From: Clostridiales bacterium
GTDB lineage: Bacteria; Bacillota; Clostridia; Oscillospirales; Oscillospiraceae
DNA: 49,748 nt
Direction of reading: 5' to 3'
Assembly: GCA_004553545.1 (NCBI GenBank)
Contig: SFLD01000011.1
Coordinates: forward strand, 1-49,748
A model generated the notes under the pieces. It saw nothing but the letters and a program-made list of their open reading frames with translations, did no database searches and was not told the DNA's origin. Both the position numbers and the translations under genes were made by a program. Below are positions 24,031 through 31,690 of the stretch, in pieces (within the stretch, counting starts at the first letter, position 1; the number at the start of each line of letters is the position of its first letter).

Positions 24031-25209
24031 ATGGAGGAAAACAAGATCCCTGAGCTGACGCTGGAACCCACCGCCGCCGCCACGGCCGTCCCCGAGCTGA
24101 CGCTGGAGACCGCCATCCCCACCCCCGCAGCCCCCGCCCCCGAGCCCGCCAAGAAGGAGGCTGACCCCGTGGAGATGGACGAGCGCCTTCTCACGGAGGA
24201 GGAGAAGAAGGCCGTGGAGGAGTTCTCCAAGAAGATCGACATCGGCGACTCGAACCTCGTGCTGCAGTACGGCGCCGCCGCTCAGAAGAACATCGCGAGC
24301 TTTTCTGAGAGCGCGCTGAACTCCGTCCGCACCAAGGACCTGGGCGAGATCGGCAAGTCCCTCTCGGACCTGGTGGTGGAGCTGAAGGGCTTCGGCCAGG
24401 AGGAGGACGAGAAGAAGGGCCTCTTCGGCCTTTTCAAGAAGAGCGGCAACAAGATCGAGAGCCTGAAGGCCCAGTACTCCAAGGTGGAGACCAATGTGGA
24501 CCGCATCGCCCACGAGCTGGAGCAGCACCAGGTGACGCTTTTGAAGGATGTCGCCATGTTCGACCAGATGTATGAGCTGAACCTCAAGTACTACAAGGAG
24601 CTCACCATGTACATCCTGGCGGGCAAGAAGCGCCTGGCCGCCGTCCGCGCCGGGGAGCTGGAGGAGCTGCGCAAGCAGGCCGAGGCCAGCGGCGCCCAGG
24701 AGGACGCCCAGCGCTACAACGACATGGTCCAGATGTGCGAGCGCTTTGAGAAGAAGCTCCACGACCTGGAGCTGACCCGCATGATCTCCATCCAGATGGG
24801 CCCCCAGACCCGCCTGCTGCAGAATAACGACACCCTCATGGTGGAGAAGATCCAGTCCTCTCTCGTGAACACCATCCCCCTCTGGAAGAGCCAGATGGTG
24901 CTGGCTCTCGGCATGGAGCACAGCCGCCAGGCAACCGCCGCCCAGAGCGCCGTCACCGAGATGACCAACGAGCTCCTCAAGAAGAACGCCGACATGCTGA
25001 AGACCGGCACCATCGCCACCGCTAAGGAGGCCGAGCGCAGCATCGTGGACATCGAGACCCTGAAGCACACCAACGAGCAGCTGATCTCCACCCTGGACGA
25101 GGTGCTGAACATCCAGCGGGACGGCGCCGCCAAGCGGAAGGCCGCCGAGGTGGAGCTGGGCAAGATCGAGGGCGAGCTGAAGCAGAAGCTCATGGAGCTG
25201 CACAACTGA
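24031..25209 (+). CDS. TelA/KlaA-like toxic anion resistance protein
   Basis: A 392-residue, almost wholly helical cytoplasmic protein with an Ala/Pro/Glu-rich N-terminal 50 residues. The TelA core includes MFDQMYELNLKYYKELTMYI, then QTRLLQNNDTLMVEKIQSS and IPLWKSQMVLALG, all close to the family consensus. TelA homologues are linked to tellurite, colicin and cell-envelope-antibiotic tolerance. It lies 56 bp after the XpaC gene and 32 bp before the TPM gene on the same transcript. Confidence 0.92.
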   Translation: MEENKIPELTLEPTAAATAVPELTLETAIPTPAAPAPEPAKKEADPVEMDERLLTEEEKKAVEEFSKKIDIGDSNLVLQYGAAAQKNIASFSESALNSVRTKDLGEIGKSLSDLVVELKGFGQEEDEKKGLFGLFKKSGNKIESLKAQYSKVETNVDRIAHELEQHQVTLLKDVAMFDQMYELNLKYYKELTMYILAGKKRLAAVRAGELEELRKQAEASGAQEDAQRYNDMVQMCERFEKKLHDLELTRMISIQMGPQTRLLQNNDTLMVEKIQSSLVNTIPLWKSQMVLALGMEHSRQATAAQSAVTEMTNELLKKNADMLKTGTIATAKEAERSIVDIETLKHTNEQLISTLDEVLNIQRDGAAKRKAAEVELGKIEGELKQKLMELHN

Positions 25210-25241
25210 TCCCCACGGGATCTCAGGCATAAAGGAGCGCT

Positions 25242-26450
25242 ATGAAAGTTTTTCAGAACCGCGCGGTCGCCGCGGTGCTGATGGTGCTGGCCATCGCGGC
25301 CAGCGTGGCCATCGGCCAGGCGAAAAAGCCGGACCTCAGCGTGGAGCCCTCCACCAAGGTGGTGGGGAGCTACACCTATACCTATGACGAGGCCGGGGTC
25401 CTCAGCGACAAGACCATGGAACATATCGACGCCATGAACGCCTCCCTCTTCGCCCAGACCGGGGCGCAGATCATGGTGAAAACGGTGAACAGCACCAACG
25501 GCCAGGACATCCTGGAGTACGCCATCGACCTGGGCAACCAGTACGGCGTGGGCGACGCGGAGCGGAACAACGGCGTCGTCATGGTGCTGGCGCTGGACAA
25601 CATCTCCGCCAGCGGCCTCCAAGGCGACTACGGCGTGGTGGTGGGCGACGGACTCACGGATTACGGCAATACCTTCAGCTCCCTCCAGTACCAGTACCTG
25701 GAGGATGACTTCGCCGCCGGGAACTACGACGCCGGCGTCAAGAAGACCGTGGACGCCTTCTTTGACTGGTTCGCGGACTACTACAACGTCAGTATCCGGG
25801 AGAACTACATCCCGGCGGTGAGCCGCAACTACTCTACGGCCAGCGGCTATCATACTGAGACCACGGGCTATGTGGAGCGGTCCGCCGGCAGCATCGCGGG
25901 GAGCTTCATCACATTGATCCTGGTGCTCTTCGTGATCTGGATGATCCTGGACGCCATGCGCTGGAGCCGCTACCGGCGGCGCTACCTGCAGCCGGGCATG
26001 GGCATCCCCACCGTGTGGTACCGTCCGGTCTTCTGGGGCCACAGCTGGTACCGGCCCCGTCCGCCCCGGCGGCCTCCCCCGCCCAGAGGCGGCGGCAGAG
26101 GTCCTGGCGGTCCCCGCCCCCCCATGGGCGGCGGCCCGCGTCCTCCGATGGGCGGCGGGCGTCCCAATCCGCCGCGCGGCGGTTCCCGGCCCGCTCCGCC
26201 CAGAGGCGGCGGCTCCTTCGGGGGCAGCCGGGGTTCCTTTGGCGGGGGCGGTAGCTTCGGCGGTTCCGGCCGTCCCTCCGGCGGTAGCCGGGGGAGCTTC
26301 GGCGGAGGCGGCAGTTTCGGGGGTTCCCGGGGCGGGTCCTTCGGCGGGAGCCGGGGCGGCTTTGGCGGCGGCGGGAGCTTTGGCGGTTCCCGCGGCGGAG
26401 GCAGCTTCGGGGGCAGCCGGGGCGGCGGCTTCTCCGGCGGCCGGAGATAA
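25242..26450 (+). CDS. TPM-domain membrane protein with Gly/Ser/Arg-rich tail
   Basis: A 402-residue protein. An N-terminal signal/anchor (VAAVLMVLAIAASVAI) is followed by a TPM (YgcG/TLP18.3-type) domain at about 45-185, with GVVMVLALDN and DYGVVVGDGLTDYG. A membrane helix lies near 215-232 (FITLILVLFVIWMILDAM). From about residue 260 to the end the chain is almost only Gly, Ser, Arg, Pro and Phe: a proline-rich part with PPMGGG and PPRGG units, then at least eight SFGG units separated by SRGG or GG. TPM proteins often end in a GFGGG-like tail, but this one is long and strongly basic. Probably a cell-envelope partner of XpaC/TelA. Confidence 0.88.
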   Translation: MKVFQNRAVAAVLMVLAIAASVAIGQAKKPDLSVEPSTKVVGSYTYTYDEAGVLSDKTMEHIDAMNASLFAQTGAQIMVKTVNSTNGQDILEYAIDLGNQYGVGDAERNNGVVMVLALDNISASGLQGDYGVVVGDGLTDYGNTFSSLQYQYLEDDFAAGNYDAGVKKTVDAFFDWFADYYNVSIRENYIPAVSRNYSTASGYHTETTGYVERSAGSIAGSFITLILVLFVIWMILDAMRWSRYRRRYLQPGMGIPTVWYRPVFWGHSWYRPRPPRRPPPPRGGGRGPGGPRPPMGGGPRPPMGGGRPNPPRGGSRPAPPRGGGSFGGSRGSFGGGGSFGGSGRPSGGSRGSFGGGGSFGGSRGGSFGGSRGGFGGGGSFGGSRGGGSFGGSRGGGFSGGRR

Positions 26451-26478
26451 GCGGCCAAAAGCGAATACAAGCTATGAG

Positions 26479-26508
26479 AGAGGGCGTCCGGAGGGACGCC
26501 CTCTTTTT
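26479..26508 (+). terminator. Rho-independent terminator of the XpaC-TelA-TPM operon
   Basis: An 11-bp perfect stem AGAGGGCGTCC with its complement, followed by five T. Confidence 0.87.
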
Positions 26509-26540
26509 GCGACCATCGGTCGCACCGCAGGGATGATCGG

Positions 26541-26571
26541 TTGGCCATCCCCGTCCGTTTTCTGCTATAAT
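26541..26571 (+). promoter_or_regulatory. Possible promoter of the 47-residue membrane protein gene
   Basis: TATAAT at 26566-26571 is perfect; the best -35, TTGGCC at 26541-26546, is 19 bases away, longer than usual. Confidence 0.5.
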
Positions 26572-26594
26572 GAGGGAGAAAGGAGGCGCCGACC

Positions 26595-26738
26595 ATGCTG
26601 GATATTGTGTTTGAATGGATCTGCTGGGCCTTCGGGCAGTTCCTCCTGGCGGTGGTCCTCGTGCCCATGGGGGTGATCCTGGCGGGGTATCTCGTCTACA
26701 TCCTGGTGATGACCCTCCGGGAGTTTCGGAGGAAGTAG
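26595..26738 (+). CDS. Small (47-residue) single-gene membrane protein
   Basis: MLDIVFEWICWAFGQFLLA begins a 47-residue protein that is mostly one long hydrophobic region (FLLAVVLVPMGVILAGYLVY) and ends in a basic tail, REFRRK. AAGGAGG sits eight bases before the ATG and a TATAAT box lies just upstream, so it looks like a genuine small gene and not a chance reading. It may form one long or two short helices with the basic end in the cytoplasm. Function unknown. Confidence 0.68.
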   Translation: MLDIVFEWICWAFGQFLLAVVLVPMGVILAGYLVYILVMTLREFRRK

Positions 26739-27482
26739 TAAACGCCGACCTCGCCGCGGGGGCTGGCCGGGGCCAGGGGGGCGGGGAAGGCCGGCGGTTT
26801 TAAGCCCCCCTGCCCCTTCGGGCAGGGAGCGCGGCGAGCGGGCGAAGGCCCGCTTGACAATCCCCAAGAAAAATTCTGGGAGGGATTTCAATTTCCCTCC
26901 CAGACCCTCCTTGAAACGACCAAAGGAAGGGCTGCGGCCCTTCCTTTGGAAACCATCCCGGGATTACAAGGGATAGGAGGTTGGGGCCCTGCGGGGGACG
27001 AAGGGCGTGGGCGCTTCGCTGCGCGCTTACGGGGGACGTTGGGACGGGGGACGGAAGATGGAGGCTTTGGTGCCTGCGGTCATTCCGAGCATTTTGTCTT
27101 GCGGAAGACGAGGGCGATGAGGGCCCGGCAGATCTCGAACCGGCATTGGGTGTTCGTTGCCCTATCCCTCTGCGTATTCCCCTCCTTTCTGTAGGGGGCG
27201 GGCTCTGTCCCGCCCCGTCTGGCGTTGCTAGCTATTCCGATGACCACGTAGGGGCGGACCTATGTGTCCGCCCGCTTCCCCGCCCTCCGCAGGGAAAGGC
27301 TCCCTTGTGCAAAGGGAGCTGTCGCCCAGAGGGCGACTGAGGGATTGTCCGAGGTTGCTGGACACTTTGGGGATGATCTCTGCCGTGATTCCCACCCGTT
27401 CCTTGCAACCGCGGCGCAGACGCTTCACTCTGCGCCACTGGCCAGGGCGGTCGTGGCGGCTTCTCCTCCTTTTCGTATTTTC

Positions 27483-27577
27483 GTAGGGGCCGATGCCTAT
27501 GACTGACGCCCCAAATTTCGGCACGAAATTTGGTCGGCGGAAGCCATGCCTTAGGTACATCGGCCCGCTGCTGCGCA
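27483..27577. repeat. Hairpin repeat interrupted by a nested palindrome
   Basis: GTAGGGGCCGATGCC at the left and ACATCGGCCCGC at the right match the two halves of the 27-base hairpin seen intact at 33679 and 34410. Between them are about 65 extra bases containing another palindrome, CCAAATTTCG/CGAAATTTGG. Confidence 0.55.
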
Positions 27578-27630
27578 CCACGATCGACCGGTAGGGGCGG
27601 GGCTCTGTCCCCGCCCGCTCTTCCGGGGCT

Positions 27631-27730
27631 GATGGATATTGCAATCGACTCTGTAGGGGCCGACCTATGTGTCGGCCCGTGAACGGGTCCTGCGAAGAGG
27701 CGTGGGGCGGACACATAGGTCCGCCCCTAC
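27631..27730. repeat. Composite of two opposed hairpin repeats
   Basis: A left hairpin (GGGCCGAC/GTCGGCCC with loop CTATGT, 27653-27679), a spacer containing GCGAAGAGGCGTG, and an inverted right hairpin (27704-27730). The same composite, with the same left flank GATGGATATTGCAATCGACT, occurs inverted at 34585-34687. Confidence 0.7.
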
Positions 27731-27780
27731 GCGAAGGACGGACTTCCTGGCTCCTTCCCGTCGGGGCAAAATAGCTGAGA

Positions 27781-27812
27781 AAAAGAGACGCCCGGGGGGG
27801 CGTCTCTTTTTT
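27781..27812 (-). terminator. Rho-independent terminator after the cytidine deaminase gene
   Basis: AGAGACGCC and GGCGTCTCT form the stem; the minus-strand side ends in a T-run (A-run at 27781-27784). It is flanked by A and T runs on both sides. Confidence 0.82.
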
Positions 27813-27815
27813 GGC

Positions 27816-28220
27816 TCACTTCTCCTCCGGCAGCCAGCGGTTGTCGAAGCCGTAGGGGAGGAGCTCCTTCAGGGCGAAGGTCTTGGCTTCCCCTTTTCCG
27901 TTCAGGCAGATGACGGTGAGATTCGGGGCGAACTCCTGCATCACCTGGCGGCAGATGCCGCAGGGGACGCAGAAATCCTCGCTGCGGCCGGCGATGACGA
28001 GGCGGACGAGGTCGCGGGTGTGGCCCTCCGCCACAGCGTGGAAGATGGCGTTGCGCTCGGCGCAGATGCCGGCGGGGTAGACGGCGTTCTCCACGTTGCA
28101 GCCGGTGTAGACCGAGCCGTCGGCGCACTCCAGCGCCGCGCCCACCGGGAAGTGGGAGTAGGGGCAGTAGGCCTTCTCCAGCATGGAGACGGCCAGGGCT
28201 TTCAGGGCTTCCAGTTCCAT
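27816..28220 (-). CDS. cdd: Cytidine deaminase
   Basis: A 134-residue zinc enzyme that deaminates cytidine and deoxycytidine in pyrimidine salvage. The zinc site is CAERNAIFHA (Cys ligand and catalytic Glu) plus PCGICRQ (two Cys ligands), and the start EKAYCPYSHFPVGAAL is the standard substrate region. Length is typical of the homotetrameric form. The ATG at 28220 has AAGGAG seven bases upstream. It is last in a minus-strand group after a polysaccharide deacetylase and a small interrupted gene. Confidence 0.95.
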   Translation of the reverse strand: MELEALKALAVSMLEKAYCPYSHFPVGAALECADGSVYTGCNVENAVYPAGICAERNAIFHAVAEGHTRDLVRLVIAGRSEDFCVPCGICRQVMQEFAPNLTVICLNGKGEAKTFALKELLPYGFDNRWLPEEK

Positions 28221-28239
28221 GATGACGCTCCTTTCAGGT

Positions 28240-28560
28240 TCAGGGCTCCCGGGGCTGGACGGAGACCTCCCGGATAACGGGCTCCGGGGCCTCGGGAGAG
28301 TTCTGGTAGAAAACGGTGATCCGGATGTCTCCCTCATACCATCACTCGCCGAAAAGGCCGGAGAACATGCCGTCCGGCATGCCCCAGGCGGCCTTCAGGT
28401 CCTCCGCCCGGTGGCCGGAGAGATAGTCCGTGGCGGCGGCATCGCTCCAACGGGCCACCCGGCTCTTCTCCGGGATGCCGTGGGGCAGCAGGGCAAAGAG
28501 GGCGAGTAGCATGGCGGCGATCAGCGCCAGGGTGGTAAGGGAACGGGCTTTCTCACTCAT
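28240..28560 (-). pseudogene. Small exported or membrane protein interrupted by an in-frame TGA
   Basis: From the ATG at 28560 the frame gives 72 residues: an N-terminal hydrophobic segment (LALIAAMLLALFALLPHGI), a helix, then GMPDGMFSGLFGE and a TGA at 28342-28344. Translation in the same frame past the TGA continues for 33 plausible residues (WYEGDIRITVFYQNSPEAP, then VIREVSVQPREP) to the next stop. The G-P...G...W.Y pattern is like SmpA/BamE-type small lipoproteins or related fold, where a Trp would fit at or next to the stop, so a TGG to TGA change is the simplest reading. The spacing to cdd (20 bp) and to the deacetylase gene (51 bp) suggests one operon. Confidence 0.6.
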
Positions 28561-28610
28561 GGGCGGCTCCTTTCTGTCGTCGATGGGGGAAAGGGGCTCC
28601 GGAGGCGGGC

Positions 28611-29861
28611 TTACTGCCAGCCCACCTCCCGCTGGGGACGGACGGAGAGGTCGATGACCTGCCGGGCGTCATAGAACTTCATGTACCGCTCCAGGCAGCT
28701 GGCGGAGCGGAGGGTGGTGCCGTCCGGGTGCAGGCGGTCGCAGATGACGGCGCAGATATCCTTCTTGATGTAGCTGAAGCTCTCGATGCCCACGGAGGCG
28801 AAGACCCGGAAGCCCTGGCTCTGCAGGTACTGGAAGACGGGGCCGGTGGTCTTCCAGTCGTCGCCGTCGGGCCGGGCGCCGTGAGGATAGTAGAGGATGG
28901 TGGTGGGGCCCACCAGGCTGCCCACCTCATCCAGCCAGCGCTGGGTATCCTCCTTCACACTCTCCACGGAGTGATTGGAGAGGTTGATGTGACCCCAGGT
29001 GTGGCTGCCGAAGGTCCAGCCGGTGCGCTTGAGCTCGGCGATGATGGGCTTCACAGCCTCCCGCTCCCGCTGGCGGTTGGCCTCCTTGGCATCGTCCCAG
29101 TCCTGGGTGTCGGTATTGGTGCGGTAGCCCAGGATGCCCTGGTAGCCGGTGAGGCTCAGGCTGCCCTTGGCGCCGAAGGGGGAGAAGTCCGGGTGCTCCC
29201 GGACGAACTTATCCAGGATGGTCAGGGCGTCCAGGTCCTGGGAGACCACCTCGTTGCCCTGAGGGTCCTTGCCCCAGCTCCAGAGGAGGCCGTCGTCGCC
29301 AAGGATGAGCTTATAGGTGAAGCCGTCCTTGAGCATATAGTCATAGTAGTTGACGTCGTCATAGGAAAGGATCAGGGGCTTCTTGCCCTCCGGGATGTAG
29401 AGGGTGTTGCGGACCATCTTGGGCTGGCCGTCCTCGCCGGTGGTCTCGCTCCAGACGTCGTTGATGTCCACCAGGATGTAGCCGTTGTCGTAGACGCTCT
29501 GGAGGATCTTGTTGTACTCGTCCACCGTCACCATCCAGTCGTCGATGCCGTTGGCCTGGCTGTCGCCGTCAAAGGCCAGCTCGGGATAGGCCACCACCGG
29601 GTGGAAGAAGAGATGCTCCACGATGTCGTTCCAGGCGACGTAGGTGACGCCGTCCTTGCTGCCGCCCTCGGGCATCACCTTGGGGTCGGAGATGACGTAG
29701 GGCTCGGGTTCCGGGGTGGTATTGGGGTCTTCCTGAGAGGTGGAGGCGGCGCTGCCGGTGCTGCCCGCGCTGCCGGAGGCGGAGGGATCGCCGCCCTTGC
29801 CGCAGGCGGTCAGGCCCAGCAGCAGGATGGCCGCCAGGAGGAAGCTGAGGGATCTTCGCAT
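28611..29861 (-). CDS. Polysaccharide deacetylase-family lipoprotein
   Basis: A 416-residue protein with a lipoprotein signal peptide (LSFLLAAILLLGLTAC; Cys20 would be lipidated) and a Gly/Ser/Ala linker. The NodB-type catalytic region follows: LILSYDDVNYYD carries the metal-binding Asp pair, and FGSHTWGHINLSNHS the His ligands; LYYPHGARPDGD is a later motif. It should act outside the membrane on acetylated wall glycans or a related polymer. The stretch between the first and second motif is longer than usual, indicating an insertion. It is first in a minus-strand operon. Confidence 0.9.
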   Translation of the reverse strand: MRRSLSFLLAAILLLGLTACGKGGDPSASGSAGSTGSAASTSQEDPNTTPEPEPYVISDPKVMPEGGSKDGVTYVAWNDIVEHLFFHPVVAYPELAFDGDSQANGIDDWMVTVDEYNKILQSVYDNGYILVDINDVWSETTGEDGQPKMVRNTLYIPEGKKPLILSYDDVNYYDYMLKDGFTYKLILGDDGLLWSWGKDPQGNEVVSQDLDALTILDKFVREHPDFSPFGAKGSLSLTGYQGILGYRTNTDTQDWDDAKEANRQREREAVKPIIAELKRTGWTFGSHTWGHINLSNHSVESVKEDTQRWLDEVGSLVGPTTILYYPHGARPDGDDWKTTGPVFQYLQSQGFRVFASVGIESFSYIKKDICAVICDRLHPDGTTLRSASCLERYMKFYDARQVIDLSVRPQREVGWQ

Positions 29862-29926
29862 GGTGATTCTCCTTTGTCGTGATTTGTTGAGATCTGCCGA
29901 ATGAGGTCGGATTTTATGTTGCCTCC

Positions 29927-29932
29927 ATTATA
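29927..29932 (-). promoter_or_regulatory. Possible -10 element for the polysaccharide deacetylase operon
   Basis: A perfect TATAAT on the minus strand about 65 bases before the ATG. The -35 region (CTTCTT) is poor. Confidence 0.4.
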
Positions 29933-30046
29933 ACAGGTTTCCCGGGAAAAAGAAGCAACAAATAGTGACAAAATCACCCCGCCTCCGGAACTGTGAAGAG
30001 GCCGTGACGGCGCTGTAAATAAACTGTGAACCTTAGCGGCGGGCGG

Positions 30047-30075
30047 TTGACTTTCACCAGAAGACTTGTTACTGT
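30047..30075 (+). promoter_or_regulatory. Possible promoter just before element copy 2
   Basis: TTGACT (30047-30052) and TACTGT (30070-30075) are 17 bases apart, giving a predicted start near 30082, the first bases of the element. The -10 is weak. Confidence 0.4.
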
Positions 30076-30080
30076 AAACG

Positions 30081-30353
30081 TACCCTCGGCTGACAAGGGC
30101 AGACACGCTTTCCGGCGGCCCTGATAGGCGCTGGACGTCGTCATCGTCCTAGGCGGGCGTCAGCCCGCCGTCGTCCTCTTCCTCGCCAGCCCCCATCATT
30201 GCTCGCCGGAAAGTCCTTCGGAGTTTTTCGGGAGCGGAAACGGCAACCAGCGAGGCTGACGAGGCAGCCGGGCTGACCGACGGCCGCGAGGAAAACGAAG
30301 CCGGCTGTTGTTTCCGCCCCGAAAAACCGCGTTTGCCCTTGTCAGCCGAGGGT
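30081..30353. mobile_element. MITE-like 273-bp element with terminal inverted repeats, copy 2
   Basis: Starts TACCCTCGGCTGACAAGGGC and ends with its near complement GCCCTTGTCAGCCGAGGGT. It differs from copy 1 by scattered substitutions. The internal hairpin GGCGGGC-GTCA-GCCCGCC (30152-30169) shows a T-to-C and A-to-G pair change relative to copy 1, so pairing is kept. The terminal repeats also changed together (GGTTGA/TCAACC against GGCTGA/TCAGCC). It lies between divergent genes and encodes no transposase. Confidence 0.75.
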
Positions 30354-30438
30354 CGCAAGAGTTATGTCAGACATTTTTCCTCTCCTTTCTCAACCGGGGA
30401 AGCGGGGCGTCCGATAGGACGCCCCGCTTCCCTTTTTT
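30082..30438 (+). ncRNA. Candidate structured RNA covering element copy 2
   Basis: A promoter-like sequence ends just before the element and a strong terminator stands 45 bases after it, with no plus-strand gene between. If both work, a transcript of about 355 bases would be made that folds extensively because of the nested inverted repeats. This is inference from layout only. Confidence 0.3.
30397..30438 (+). terminator. Strong terminator with no upstream gene on its strand
   Basis: GGGAAGCGGGGCGTCC and its complement form a 16-bp perfect stem with a four-base loop, followed by six T. The nearest plus-strand gene upstream ends at 26738. Confidence 0.85.
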
Positions 30439-30479
30439 CGGCGGTGGGAAGAGTGCTGTCGATCAAGATTTATTGAAAA

Positions 30480-30507
30480 ACGATAAATTACGATTGATAA
30501 ACGATAA
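30480..30507 (+). promoter_or_regulatory. Phased ACGATAA repeats before the DUF2975 operon
   Basis: ACGATAA occurs at 30480-30486 and 30501-30507, 21 bases apart, with a partial copy (ACGATTG) at 30490. This AT-rich patch stands out against the GC-rich surroundings. A repressor site for the small HTH protein encoded in the same operon is a reasonable guess. Confidence 0.45.
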
Positions 30508-30566
30508 GCCCTATGGTAGCATGGGGGCACGACAGGGAAGGAAACCCCTTCCGGAGGGAGGACGCC

Positions 30567-30833
30567 ATGAAGCGACGGAAACATCTGCGCGGGCTGGCAA
30601 CGGCGGCGCTGGTACTGGATCTTCTGAGTCTGCCGCTGGCGCCGGTGCTGGCGCGGCAGCGCTATGTGGACCTGCTTTTCTATCAGGAGATGCTCTGGGA
30701 CCGGAGCCTGGTCTGGCAGGACCCCAGGGGAGCGGCAAGTATCCTGCTTTGGTGGGCGCTGGGCGGCTGCGCCGCCGTGCTCCTCTGGTGGGCGCGGCGG
30801 AAACTGCGGGAGACAGAGAGAAACGAGGAATGA
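30567..30833 (+). CDS. Small membrane protein of unknown function
   Basis: An 88-residue protein with two hydrophobic segments (TAALVLDLLSLPLAPVLA and AASILLWWALGGCAAVLLWW) and a basic tail. GGAGGGAGG lies just before the ATG at 30567, and the stop overlaps the next start (ATGA), so it is translationally coupled to the DUF2975 gene. I do not recognise the family. Confidence 0.72.
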   Translation: MKRRKHLRGLATAALVLDLLSLPLAPVLARQRYVDLLFYQEMLWDRSLVWQDPRGAASILLWWALGGCAAVLLWWARRKLRETERNEE

Positions 30834-31414
30834 GAACGCATTCTATAAAACGGCTGGCGGGTGTGCTGCGGGGATTGGTGACCGTCGCCCTGATCTGCAA
30901 CCTTGTGATCCTTTACCTGGTGCCGGTGGCGGTGGTGTCGGGCGGGACCAGCCTGCCGGATAGTATGCTGAACTACCTGAACGGGATCTTCCATCCGGGA
31001 GAGGACGATATTGTGGCAGCGGGGGTTGCGAGCAGTCTGCTGGCTTGGGTCTGGGTGTGGCAGGAGGCCTATCAGGCGATGCTGACACTCTTCCTGCTGG
31101 TCTCCGGTGTCTGTACGGCTGTGATCCTCCGGCAGGCCGGGAAGGTGCTGGACAGCATCCTCCGGGAGGAGCCGTTCTCTATGGAGAACGCCGTGGCCCT
31201 GCGCCGGGCGGCGCTCTGCGGTTTTCTCATCTCCGGTGCGGCACTGATCCGGGTGATCTTCTGTATGCTCTACTATGCGTCCCTCCGTCCGCTGGCCAGC
31301 TACAACACCCTCTTCGTGCCGCTCTTCGCCATGTTCGGGCTTCTCTGCCTCGTGATGTCCGCCCTCTTCCGCCAGGCGGCAGAGCTGAAGGCGGAGAACG
31401 ACCTGACCATCTGA
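30830..31414 (+). CDS. DUF2975-like membrane protein
   Basis: A 194-residue protein with four membrane helices, LVTVALICNLVILYLVPVAV first and LFVPLFAMFGLLCLVMSALF last, and the cytoplasmic segment ILREEPFSMENAVALRRAA, which is the conserved block of DUF2975 proteins. These are regularly encoded beside a very small HTH protein, as here. It may sense membrane state and control the HTH protein, but no mechanism can be read from the sequence. Confidence 0.83.
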   Translation: MRTHSIKRLAGVLRGLVTVALICNLVILYLVPVAVVSGGTSLPDSMLNYLNGIFHPGEDDIVAAGVASSLLAWVWVWQEAYQAMLTLFLLVSGVCTAVILRQAGKVLDSILREEPFSMENAVALRRAALCGFLISGAALIRVIFCMLYYASLRPLASYNTLFVPLFAMFGLLCLVMSALFRQAAELKAENDLTI

Positions 31415-31427
31415 GGGAGGGCGGAGT

Positions 31428-31640
31428 ATGCCGATTATGGTAAATCTCGACGTGGTGATGGCCCAGCGGAAGATGACCCTCTCCCAGCTCTCGGAGCAGG
31501 TGGACATCACCCTGGCCAACCTCAGCATCCTGAAGAACAACAAGGCCAAGGCGGTGCGCTTCTCCACGCTGGAGGCCATCTGCGCCGCCCTGGACTGCCA
31601 GCCGGGAGACATCCTGGTCTACGTTCCGGAGGAAAAGTAA
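31428..31640 (+). CDS. Small Cro/C1-type HTH regulator (YozG-like)
   Basis: A 70-residue protein that is essentially one helix-turn-helix domain: MVNLDVVMAQRKMTLSQLSE, then ITLANLSILKNNKAKAVRFS and LEAICAALDCQPGDIL. The family is found next to DUF2975 genes. GGGAGGGCGGAGT precedes the ATG at 31428; an ATG three codons later is also possible. It lies between DUF2975 and DUF4173 genes and probably represses or activates this operon through the AT-rich patch before it. Confidence 0.9.
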   Translation: MPIMVNLDVVMAQRKMTLSQLSEQVDITLANLSILKNNKAKAVRFSTLEAICAALDCQPGDILVYVPEEK

Positions 31641-31690
31641 CAACAGGACCTGTCCCTGGCTGAGGGACAGTGGAAAAAGGAGAATCGAAG

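Larger units (their letters stand above)
26739..27780. repeat. Gene-free repeat island 1
   Basis: About one kilobase without a credible gene between convergent transcripts. It holds a TCTGGGAGGGA hairpin near 26874-26904, an AAAGGAAGGG palindrome at about 26922-26945, and at least six hairpins beginning GTAGGGG or the like (27191, 27248, 27483, 27591, 27653, 27704 reversed). Blocks shared with island 2 are 26906-27156 (inverted at 34731-34970), 27335-27496 (direct at 34270-34425) and 27631-27730 (inverted at 34585-34687). Confidence 0.8.

Noticed and set aside
26946..27506. Short reading frames in repeat island 1
   Set aside because: They consist of translated hairpin repeats, differ between copies in frame, and lack ribosome sites.
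28342..28344. Selenocysteine codon
   Set aside because: No bacterial SECIS-like stem-loop was evident right after the TGA, and the residues around it do not resemble a redox motif; a Trp-to-stop change is simpler.
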